Below, piece by piece: positions 1-6,512 of a stretch of 10,222 nt of DNA. Below the pieces are notes generated by a model, which was given only the letters and a program-made list of their open reading frames with translations, was not told the DNA's origin and ran no database searches. Position 1 is the stretch's first letter. Each line of letters starts with the position of its first letter. Source of the DNA: Ruthenibacterium sp. (GTDB lineage: Bacteria; Bacillota; Clostridia; Oscillospirales; Ruminococcaceae); NCBI GenBank assembly GCA_020025255.1, contig JAHHSK010000064.1, forward strand, positions 1 to 10,222. Direction: 5' to 3'. Made by a program: the position numbers and the translations under genes.

Positions 1-64
1 CCGCACCCGCTGCGGTTTTGCATGGTTCAATGTTCTCACAGCTTTGTGCGGCAGCTTTGAGGTT

Positions 65-73
65 ATTATACCA
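65..73 (-). promoter_or_regulatory. Possible leftward extended -10 promoter
   Basis: On the minus strand the bases read TGGTATAAT, a perfect -10 box preceded by the TG of an extended -10 element. No good -35 box is present 16-18 bases upstream. Transcription would start near base 58 and run off the left edge. An ATG on the minus strand at 23-21 stays open to the edge, so a divergent gene (for example a regulator) is possible. Only about 20 bases of it would be visible and its ribosome binding site is weak. Confidence 0.3.
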
Positions 74-300
74 TGGAACATCCGAAAGCTTTGATATTTA
101 TAACCAACTTCTCCGTTTTGACGTAAGTCCTTCTCATTTTTTTATCGGGATGCACAAAATGATTTTCCACTGGCCAACCGGATTCTTTTGCCATATTTCT
201 CTGTATCCGCTCCATACCCCTGCCGCTTTCCCTTTTCTAATCCATATACCTATATATACACATTACACAAATACATACCAGTAAGTGAAATAAAAGTATA

Positions 301-344
301 TGTAATTTATGAACCTTTTTTCTTCTCTTGGTTCATAAATTACA
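301..344. repeat. Perfect 15-bp inverted repeat upstream of the operon
   Basis: The left arm TGTAATTTATGAACC (301-315) is matched exactly by its reverse complement GGTTCATAAATTACA (330-344), across a 14-base pyrimidine-rich spacer. As RNA it could form a 15-bp hairpin. As DNA the two arms could be paired binding sites for a dimeric regulator. It sits about 130 bases before the first gene of the sugar operon and upstream of the likely promoter, so operator or activator sites are plausible. No T-run follows the right arm, so a rightward terminator is unlikely. Function is not shown. Confidence 0.6.
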
Positions 345-426
345 AGGATTTCACACTTTTTATAAAAAACGTACAAAAATAACAAGTTTGTGTAAACTAT
401 TTCCATCGCTTTTACTCATCCCGGCA

Positions 427-435
427 TGATATGCT
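427..435 (+). promoter_or_regulatory. Candidate promoter of the sugar operon
   Basis: TGATATGCT is an extended -10 element (TG-N-TATGCT) that would place the start of transcription near 442, giving a leader of about 35 bases before the ATG at 477. No good -35 box lies at the usual distance. A competing choice is TTGTGT (388-393) with TTTACT (411-416) at 17-base spacing. Just downstream, bases 445-458 (GAAAAAAGCTTTCA) partly resemble a catabolite-repression (cre) site, matching 10 of 14 positions of the ideal palindrome. CcpA control is conceivable but weakly supported. Confidence 0.3.
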
Positions 436-476
436 GATGTCAACGAAAAAAGCTTTCACTCAAAGGAGGAAGAATC

Positions 477-1811
477 ATGAAGTTCAAAAAAATTTCCTGT
501 GTTCTGTTGGCAGCCGCTCTGGCCGGCTCCACTATTCTTACCGGATGCGGTGCTACAAGCAGCACACAGTCCACAGGCAGCACACCGAGCGGTGACTCCA
601 CCGGAACATCCGGCGAAAAAGAAGTTCTGGAGTTCTATCACGGATACTTCCACGATGAATCCGAATGGGCACCTGCAAAAGCTATGCGCGATATCTACGA
701 TGAATTTGCAAAGCAGCACGCAGACGGCCCGGTTGAATTCAAAGCCATTCCCACCGAGGATATCGATGGTATCATCGAAAACAAGGTTGCCGGCGGCTCC
801 TATCCCGATATGATCGACCTTGCCGGCCGCACCGTTTCGCTTTCCGCCATTGCACAGGGTCTTGTGCTGGATATGAAGCCCTACATTGACGCCGAAGGTC
901 TGCAGGACAATGTAGGCATCAACTACACTCAGAATAATGTGGATGGCAAAATCTACACCGTGCACGATCAGCTGCTGACTCTGGGCTACTGGTACAACGA
1001 ACAGGTTTTGACCCAAGCCGGTGCTTCGCTGCCCGACACATGGAAAACCTGGGATGACTTTGAAGACGCTATGCAGAAAGTGCGCGCCCATGGCGGCGAC
1101 ATTTACGCCTACGGTTCCGGTCAGGGCTCTACAAGATGTCTCAATGCTATTCTGGGTATGACGCCGGAAGGTCAGAAGATGATCAACGCTCCGCTGAGTG
1201 CCGACACGATCAATTCCAAAGAATTTGAAGAAGCCTTCAAGCAGGTTGCCGCTATGGATCAGGCAAATGGCTCTGCAAACGCCAGCAGTTCTTCCAAGGA
1301 CGGCGCAAATGACTGGGCAGCGGATTTCAACAAAGGCAATTCCGCTGTATTCTTCAACGGCGTATGGGCAGCCGGTGGATTTGAGGATACCACCAACTTC
1401 AAACCCGCTGTTTTCCCTGGCAGCGTTGCACTTTCCTCTGCAAGCGGCGGCCTGACCATTGCAGAAAACATGAGCGACGCCAAAAAAGAACTGGCGCTGG
1501 AATTCATCAAGTATATGACAAGCGACGAGGTTCAGACCAAGATCTTTACGCTGGTTGGTGCAAACCCCTGCTCCACCACGCTGGATCTGAACAAGCTGGC
1601 AGAAGGTGCCGATGAAAAGACCGTTCTGCTTGCACAGGCTTGTGCACAGGCAAACTCTGCTGAAAATGTTGTTCCCACTCTCGATGCCAAGTGGGGCACG
1701 GATATTGCAACTGCAATCGGCAACAAGCTGATCGAATCCACAGTATCCGGCACCGATATCGATGCTAAATTTGAAGAATTGAAGAGCGAACTGCTCGGTC
1801 TGATCGGTTAA
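477..1811 (+). CDS. Sugar ABC transporter substrate-binding lipoprotein
   Basis: This is an extracellular solute-binding protein (family 1 type, 444 residues, normal length) that captures a sugar outside the membrane and hands it to the two permeases encoded next. Residues 1-23 are a lipoprotein signal peptide ending in the lipobox LTGC. Cys24 would be lipidated, and a Ser/Thr/Gly-rich tether (about 25-47) follows. The mature part has typical family features: a YWYNEQVL segment, the WDDFEDAMQK helix, and the FNKGNSAVFFNGVW segment near residue 285. The start is supported by a strong AAAGGAGGA ribosome binding site 7 bases before the ATG. It is the first gene of a five-gene operon whose last gene is an alpha-L-fucosidase, so a fucose-containing saccharide is the likely ligand. 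That is inference from context; the ligand cannot be read from the sequence. Confidence 0.93.
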   Translation: MKFKKISCVLLAAALAGSTILTGCGATSSTQSTGSTPSGDSTGTSGEKEVLEFYHGYFHDESEWAPAKAMRDIYDEFAKQHADGPVEFKAIPTEDIDGIIENKVAGGSYPDMIDLAGRTVSLSAIAQGLVLDMKPYIDAEGLQDNVGINYTQNNVDGKIYTVHDQLLTLGYWYNEQVLTQAGASLPDTWKTWDDFEDAMQKVRAHGGDIYAYGSGQGSTRCLNAILGMTPEGQKMINAPLSADTINSKEFEEAFKQVAAMDQANGSANASSSSKDGANDWAADFNKGNSAVFFNGVWAAGGFEDTTNFKPAVFPGSVALSSASGGLTIAENMSDAKKELALEFIKYMTSDEVQTKIFTLVGANPCSTTLDLNKLAEGADEKTVLLAQACAQANSAENVVPTLDAKWGTDIATAIGNKLIESTVSGTDIDAKFEELKSELLGLIG

Positions 1812-1818
1812 TCCGACA

Positions 1819-1852
1819 AAAACTGCTTTGGGGTCCGCCTCAAAGCAGTTTT
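1819..1852 (+). terminator. Intra-operon hairpin after the binding-protein gene
   Basis: AAAACTGCTTTG (1819-1830) pairs perfectly with CAAAGCAGTTTT (1841-1852). Further G-U and G-C pairs close a tetraloop TCCG, so the stem reaches about 15 bp. It begins 7 bases after the stop codon, and its 3' arm ends in TTTT followed by CTATT. Such hairpins between binding-protein and permease genes commonly act as partial terminators or protect the upstream mRNA from 3' decay, so that the binding protein is made in excess. The permease ribosome binding site follows within 20 bases, so read-through is expected. Confidence 0.75.
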
Positions 1853-1878
1853 CTATTGTGCAATAAAAGGAGGACACC

Positions 1879-2799
1879 ATGAACCGAATCGGAAAACATC
1901 AAGGTTGGAAAAAAAATCTGTTTATCTTTCTTTTTCTTCTTCCTACCCTTGTGTGCTTTTGCATTTTCTATCTTTACCCCATTCTTACTGTGCTGATTAG
2001 TTCCTTTGCTAAATGGGATTACACCAATCTAAACCAAATGGAACTCTATTCTCTGCCGCATCTGTTTGATAACTATAAATACATTTTTACTCAGTATCCC
2101 TATTTCTGGGAGGGCTTGCGCAATTCCTGCATTTGGGCTCTGTGTGGTCTGGTAATTCAGGTTCCCATTGCCGTGACCGTCGCCCTTGTGATCTCGAATA
2201 AATGCCGCGGCTGGAAGTTCACCCGCAACGTCTATGTCATCCCCAATGTGATTTCTTCTGCCGCTATGGGGCTTGTCTTTTTACAGCTGTATAATCCCCG
2301 TTATGGTGTTGTGAATCAGATCATCCGCCTGTTCAAGCCGGATTTTGCCGAAAACATCCTGTTTATGCCAAAAGTCAATATGATCGCACTGACCTGTGCA
2401 TACATTTTTTTTGCCGGCACAAACATGATCATGGTTCTTGGTCAAATCAATGCCATTCCCGCCGAGATCCGTGAAGCGGCCCTTTTGGACGGTGCAACCG
2501 GCTGGACTCTGAACCGCCGCATCATCCTGCCTTTGATCCGCAACACTCTGAAAACAATCAGCATCCTGTCGGTTTCTTCCGGCTTTTTGATCTACAATGA
2601 GGTTTTCTTCCTGACACAGGGTGCAGCCGGCACCAAGAGTATCAGCTTTTTGATCCGCGAGCTCGCCGTTGTCAGCCCACGCGCCCAATATGCTCGTGCC
2701 AATGCCATTGGCAGCATTCAAATCCTGGGCGGCCTTGTTCTGGTTCTTCTGATCAATCTGCTGTTCTATGAAAAGAAAGAAAGGAGCGCAAGCAAATGA
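1879..2799 (+). CDS. Sugar ABC transporter permease, MalF/UgpA type
   Basis: This is a membrane subunit of a carbohydrate ABC importer (306 residues, the usual size). The N-terminal membrane helix covers about 14-43, with further hydrophobic spans near 83-105, 117-137, 166-187, 225-245 and 275-297, giving about six helices. The cytoplasmic coupling motif that docks on the ATPase is clear: EAALLDGA at 199-206, followed by ILPLI at 216-220, which is the EAA-x3-G-x9-I-x-LP pattern of this family. The start follows an AAAAGGAGGA ribosome binding site. The gene lies 67 bases after the binding-protein gene, separated by a hairpin, and its last 4 bases overlap the next permease gene, so the two are probably co-translated and form a heterodimer. 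Substrate specificity cannot be told from the sequence; context suggests a fucosylated sugar. Confidence 0.93.
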   Translation: MNRIGKHQGWKKNLFIFLFLLPTLVCFCIFYLYPILTVLISSFAKWDYTNLNQMELYSLPHLFDNYKYIFTQYPYFWEGLRNSCIWALCGLVIQVPIAVTVALVISNKCRGWKFTRNVYVIPNVISSAAMGLVFLQLYNPRYGVVNQIIRLFKPDFAENILFMPKVNMIALTCAYIFFAGTNMIMVLGQINAIPAEIREAALLDGATGWTLNRRIILPLIRNTLKTISILSVSSGFLIYNEVFFLTQGAAGTKSISFLIRELAVVSPRAQYARANAIGSIQILGGLVLVLLINLLFYEKKERSASK

Positions 2800-3659
2800 A
2801 ACGATCTGGAGCCTCCTCGGATAGTGCTGCCGCCGCCAGCCTCAGCAAAGGCCAGCGCATCCTTTCCTATATTCTAATGACACTGGTGTGCCTGATTTCA
2901 CTGTTTCCGATCGTGTGGGTGGTTCTGTCCTCACTGAAAGCAGATCCCCTGGCACAACCCGGCTTCACTCTGCCGACCGAAGCTTACTTCGGCGGCTACA
3001 TCAGTGTTTTCCGCGATATGCACATCCTGCGATACTTTGCAAACAGCTTTATCGTAGCCGGACTTTCCGTGCTGTTCAGCATGGCAATGATTTCGATGTC
3101 CGCTTATGTCGTAGCGCGTATGGAGTTTCGATTCAAAACTTTCATCAGTGTTCTGTTGATGTCCACTCTGTTCATTCCCCCCACCGCTATGACCTTTCCG
3201 GTGTACAATCTGATCAACCGCTTTAAGGTCAACGACAGTCACGCAGGTCTTATCCTGATTTATACCTGCAGCGGTATCGCTATCAGCTTTATGGTGATCC
3301 GCAACTATTTTCTCACGATCCCCAAGGAACTTGAGGAGGCTGCCTGCATTGATGGCTGCGGCCTGTTCGGCACCTTTTGGAAAATCATGCTCCCTATCGC
3401 CCGCCCCGGTGTACTGACAGCTGCCATGCTGGCCTTCATGAACTATTGGAATGAATATTACTGGGCCTCCATGGTGCTTACAACCAAAGAGTTGAAAACC
3501 GTGCCCGCCATTCTGGCACAGTTTCAGACTGCGTTTTCTACGAACTATAACGGAATGTTTTCGGCAATCGTCGTAATTCTGATTCCCCCGGTAATTCTGT
3601 TCTGCTGCTTCAGCAAGTATTTTATCGAAGCACTGTCCGGCGGTGCCGTGAAAGGATAA
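2796..3659 (+). CDS. Sugar ABC transporter permease, MalG/UgpE type
   Basis: This is the partner membrane subunit of the importer (287 residues). After a short hydrophilic Ser/Ala-rich N-terminus, helices are seen near 23-47, 82-107, 116-140, 150-170, 205-225 and 255-275. The coupling motif EEAACIDG (180-187) with MLPIARPG (198-205) is the EAA loop that contacts the ATPase. The C-terminus EALSGGAVKG resembles the ending typical of MalG-type permeases. The start overlaps the previous gene's stop as ATGA, with a GAAAGGAG ribosome binding site inside that gene. No ATP-binding subunit (Walker A, LSGGQ signature) is encoded anywhere in the window. The transporter must therefore borrow an ATPase, as many Firmicutes sugar importers do with the shared MsmK/MsiK type. 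Confidence 0.93.
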   Translation: MKRSGASSDSAAAASLSKGQRILSYILMTLVCLISLFPIVWVVLSSLKADPLAQPGFTLPTEAYFGGYISVFRDMHILRYFANSFIVAGLSVLFSMAMISMSAYVVARMEFRFKTFISVLLMSTLFIPPTAMTFPVYNLINRFKVNDSHAGLILIYTCSGIAISFMVIRNYFLTIPKELEEAACIDGCGLFGTFWKIMLPIARPGVLTAAMLAFMNYWNEYYWASMVLTTKELKTVPAILAQFQTAFSTNYNGMFSAIVVILIPPVILFCCFSKYFIEALSGGAVKG

Positions 3660-3669
3660 TGGTGTCACT

Positions 3670-4929
3670 ATGAAACAGGTAACTGCAATCCTGCTTGGCG
3701 CAGGACAGCGCGGAGCAGGCGCCTATGCCTCCTATGCGCTCGATCATCCCGATGAGCTGAAATTTGTCGGTGTAGCCGAACCTCGGCAGGACCGCCGTCA
3801 GGAATTTGAACAGGCACACGGGATCCCCCCTGAAAATTCGGTCAGCACCGATATGGAATTGCTCATGCGCCCCCGAATGGCCGATTGCGTACTGATCTGT
3901 ACGCAGGATCAAATGCATTTCGAAGCCCTGCAGCTGGCGGTGGAGCGCGGCTATCATATCCTGTGCGAAAAGCCCATTTCGCCCGTACAGAATGAACTTG
4001 TGGAAATCGCCCGCATCGCACAAAGCTACGACAAGGTCATCAGCATCTGTCATGTGCTGCGCTATTCGCCTTTTTTCCGTCAGCTCAAGCAGCTGCTGGA
4101 CAGCGGTGCAATCGGGCAGCTTGTCAGCATCCAGCACATCGAAAGTGTGGGCTATTGGCATATGGCTCACAGCTTTGTGCGCGGGAATTGGCGCAGCAAA
4201 TCCCTCACCAGCCCTATGATCCTGCAAAAATGCTGTCATGATATGGATATCCTGCTTTGGCTGGTCGGTTCCCATTGCCGCCGGCTGAGCAGCTTCGGGG
4301 ATCTGATGCATTTTAAAAAGGACAACGCACCGCCCGATGCCCCTCTGTATTGTTTGGATGGATGCAGACACCGAGACGAATGTCCGTACTATGCACCGAG
4401 GTTTTATCTGGAAGATGTCGAAGAGCGCGACGGCTCCTTTGCTAAAGTCGTAAGCCTCCATACCGACCGTGCCTCTTTGCTCGAAGCTTTGAAGAAAAGC
4501 CCTTACGGCCGCTGTGTCTACCATTGCGACAATGATGTTGTGGACCACCAGCTGGTTAATATGGAATTTGAAAACGGTGTGACTGCCAGCCTGACCATGT
4601 GTGCTTTTACCAATAAGTGCGAACGAATTATCAACCTTATGGGTACCAAAGGACAGCTGCGCGGTAATATGGAAGAAAACCGAATCACTTTGGAGGATTT
4701 TGCCACCGGAAACTGCACCACTTTTGAAGTGAAAACAGCCAAGGGCGCCCACAGCGGCAGTGATGTTTTTATGATGAAAGAGTTTGTTCAGCTGGTGGCC
4801 AGCGGCGGCACACAGAAAAGTGTAAGTGCCGCCACCGAATCCATTGAAAGCCACCTGATGGCTTTGGCCGCAGAAGAAAGCCGTCTGCGCGGCGGGGCCG
4901 TCATCCAGCTCAAGGAGGTAAGCAAATGA
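3670..4929 (+). CDS. Gfo/Idh/MocA family NAD(P)-dependent oxidoreductase
   Basis: This cytoplasmic oxidoreductase (419 residues) probably acts on a sugar or sugar derivative delivered by the importer. The N-terminal Rossmann fold has the dinucleotide-binding loop LGAGQRGAG (9-17) and the family signature CEKP (99-102), whose lysine (K101) helps bind cofactor and substrate. The C-terminal alpha/beta domain has the substrate-side motif KCCHDMD (187-193), where H190 is the likely catalytic base. A cysteine cluster, CLDGCRHRDECPY (C228, C232, C238), looks like a metal-binding or structural insertion. The ribosome binding site is weak (AGGA about 13 bases upstream), but the ATG at 3670 is the first in-frame start after the upstream stop. 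Known members oxidise sugars such as inositol or glucose, and some cleave glycosidic bonds by a transient-oxidation mechanism (GH109-type). Which reaction this one does is unknown. Its 4-base overlap with the fucosidase gene ties it to the same pathway. Confidence 0.88.
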   Translation: MKQVTAILLGAGQRGAGAYASYALDHPDELKFVGVAEPRQDRRQEFEQAHGIPPENSVSTDMELLMRPRMADCVLICTQDQMHFEALQLAVERGYHILCEKPISPVQNELVEIARIAQSYDKVISICHVLRYSPFFRQLKQLLDSGAIGQLVSIQHIESVGYWHMAHSFVRGNWRSKSLTSPMILQKCCHDMDILLWLVGSHCRRLSSFGDLMHFKKDNAPPDAPLYCLDGCRHRDECPYYAPRFYLEDVEERDGSFAKVVSLHTDRASLLEALKKSPYGRCVYHCDNDVVDHQLVNMEFENGVTASLTMCAFTNKCERIINLMGTKGQLRGNMEENRITLEDFATGNCTTFEVKTAKGAHSGSDVFMMKEFVQLVASGGTQKSVSAATESIESHLMALAAEESRLRGGAVIQLKEVSK

Positions 4930-6233
4930 ATCAGCAGATATGGAATCGCACCGAATGGTTTCGCAGCGAACGCTTCGGCCTATTCATCCACTGGGGGCTG
5001 TACGCTATCCCGGCACTGGGCGAATGGGTCATGTCTGAAAAGCGGATGTCTGCCGAAGAATATCGGCAGCGTTATTTTCACTGTTTTGATCCCACAGATT
5101 ACAATCCGCGTGAATGGGCGCGGCTTGCCAAAAAAGCCGGTATGCGGTATGCCGTACTCACCGCAAAGCATCACGATGGCTTCTGCCTGTTCGATTCTGC
5201 TCTGACAGACTATAAATCAACCAACACGCCCGCAGGCCGCGACCTGGTCCGGGAATTTCTGGATGCCTTTCGCGCCGAAGGAATCCGTGTCGGACTGTAT
5301 TTTTCTCTCATTGACTGGAGTCATCCGGATTTTCCAAAATACAATGATCGTTTCCACCCCATGCGCCAAAACCCAGCCTATCAGGATGAGGAAATATGCT
5401 TTGACCGATATCTTGATTTCATGCACGGACAGGTGAAAGAGCTTGTTTCCAACTACGGAAAGCTCGATATTCTTTGGTTCGATTTTTCCTATGACGATAT
5501 GTGCGCTGAAACCTGGCGTGCCGAAAAGCTGATCCGCATGGTGCGCCAATATCAGCCGCAGGTCATTATCGATAATCGCTTGGAAGGCTCCGGCGAAAAA
5601 AACGGCAGCATCACTACCGATCATCCCACCAGTTACAGCGGTGATTTCACAAGCCCTGAAATGATCATACCTCCTCAAGGCATGCGTGATATTCACGGAA
5701 ATCCGCTGCCATGGGAACTGTGTGCCACGATGAATAATCACTGGGGTTACTGTTATCACGATCACTGTTTCAAATCACCCGAAACGATCATTCGTAAACT
5801 TGTGGAATGCGTAAGCAAGGGCGGCAACTTTCTTTTAAACGCCGGTCCTGATGCCCGCGGAAACATACCGCAGGAAAGCCGCCTGCTTATGCAGGCAGTG
5901 GGCAGCTGGCTGGAAAAGAACGGAGAAAGCCTTTACGGCTGTGGTATTTCGGAATTCGAAAAACCGGAATGGGGTCGTTATACGCAAAAGGGAAATATCG
6001 TATACGCGCATATTTATGAAACTCCGCTTGGTGCTCTTCCCCTGTATCATATCCCGCCCCAGCGCATCCGCAGCATCCGTATGCTTTCCAGTGGTGCCGA
6101 AATGCAGCGCGGCGAAGCTTGGAATACCGCCTTGTACTCCGAAACAGCGTTTGTTGCTCTGGGTGAAAATCCGGTATTCAGCTATCCCCTTTCCGATCCT
6201 TGGGATACCGTACTGAAAATCGAACTGGATTAA
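4926..6233 (+). CDS. Alpha-L-fucosidase, glycoside hydrolase family 29
   Basis: This retaining glycosidase releases L-fucose from fucosylated saccharides. The 435-residue protein has no signal peptide, so it acts in the cytoplasm on imported substrate. GH29 hallmarks are in order: RFGLFIHWG (16-24), TAKHHDGF (79-86), and the strand ILWFDF (182-187), whose D186 fits the catalytic nucleophile. GDFTSPE (239-245) follows, with E245 a good candidate acid/base, then the WELCATMNNHWGY region (263-275) and NFLLNAGPDARG (301-312), which closes the barrel. Residues from about 345 form a small C-terminal beta domain. The start overlaps the previous stop (ATGA) and follows an AAGGAGG ribosome binding site. 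The acid/base position varies in GH29, so E245 is less certain than D186. The linkage preference (alpha-1,2, 1,3/4 or 1,6) cannot be read from the sequence. It is the last gene of the operon. Confidence 0.93.
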   Translation: MNQQIWNRTEWFRSERFGLFIHWGLYAIPALGEWVMSEKRMSAEEYRQRYFHCFDPTDYNPREWARLAKKAGMRYAVLTAKHHDGFCLFDSALTDYKSTNTPAGRDLVREFLDAFRAEGIRVGLYFSLIDWSHPDFPKYNDRFHPMRQNPAYQDEEICFDRYLDFMHGQVKELVSNYGKLDILWFDFSYDDMCAETWRAEKLIRMVRQYQPQVIIDNRLEGSGEKNGSITTDHPTSYSGDFTSPEMIIPPQGMRDIHGNPLPWELCATMNNHWGYCYHDHCFKSPETIIRKLVECVSKGGNFLLNAGPDARGNIPQESRLLMQAVGSWLEKNGESLYGCGISEFEKPEWGRYTQKGNIVYAHIYETPLGALPLYHIPPQRIRSIRMLSSGAEMQRGEAWNTALYSETAFVALGENPVFSYPLSDPWDTVLKIELD

Positions 6234-6306
6234 ATGATAGGGTGTTGTATCCGCTTGTTCCGCTGTGCCTTGTGCAATTTTCCTAAACGAGAATCATTTA
6301 TGTTCC

Positions 6307-6338
6307 TGCTCCCGGATGTGTATCCGGGGGCATTTTTT
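6307..6338 (+). terminator. Rho-independent terminator of the sugar operon
   Basis: Bases TGCTCCCGGAT (6307-6317) pair with ATCCGGGGGCA (6322-6332). This makes an 11-bp GC-rich stem with one U-G pair and a GTGT loop, followed by six Ts (6333-6338). It lies about 75 bases after the fucosidase stop codon and separates the operon from the protease gene. The spacer 6234-6306 shows only an 8-base inverted match (TAAATGAT at 6231 and ATCATTTA at 6293) and no gene. Confidence 0.9.
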
Positions 6339-6432
6339 GTTTTGACTAAATGTTTCGGCCCGCAGAGCTTTTCCTCTATCAGATATAAATTACTTTGCCG
6401 CAGCGCAAAGCAGATAAAAAACAACAAAACGC

Positions 6433-6462
6433 TTGAATCGACCGGAAAATCCGTGCTATAAT
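6433..6462 (+). promoter_or_regulatory. Promoter of the IdeS-like protease gene
   Basis: TTGAAT (6433-6438) as -35 and a perfect TATAAT (6457-6462) as -10, spaced by 18 bases, form a sigma-A-type promoter. Transcription should start near 6469. An upstream in-frame ATG at 6468 therefore sits at or before the first base of the message and cannot be the normal start, which supports the ATG at 6513. No operator is obvious. Confidence 0.75.
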
Positions 6463-6512
6463 TTTTTATGTTTGTAAATAAATACGATATTTTGTCAGAA
6501 AGAAGATCAGCC

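Larger units (their letters stand above)
1..476. other. Non-coding leader region upstream of the sugar operon
   Basis: I see no convincing gene here. The one longer rightward reading frame (about 18-284) has no ribosome binding site, an unusual composition rich in His, Phe and Pro, and no recognisable family. The first bases can fold as a short hairpin (CCGCA at 1-5 with TGCGG at 11-15, then TTTT), which could be the tail of an upstream gene's terminator. Alternatively, a leftward gene could begin at the ATG at 23-21 and run off the edge. The stretch becomes AT-rich from about 240 onward, as expected for a promoter region, and contains the inverted repeat at 301-344. No riboswitch family was recognised. 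Confidence 0.5.

Noticed and set aside
18..284. 88-codon frame in the leader
   Set aside because: It has no ribosome binding site, its composition is unlike a protein from this genome, and it runs into AT-rich regulatory DNA.
456..1880. Long open frame on the minus strand opposite the binding-protein gene
   Set aside because: It lies fully over a clear lipoprotein gene, has no ribosome binding site and a composition odd for a protein (Cys- and Gly-rich). It is a codon-bias shadow.
3622..4854. 410-codon minus-strand frame opposite the oxidoreductase gene
   Set aside because: It is an antisense shadow of a gene with clear Rossmann and EKP motifs, with no initiation signals.
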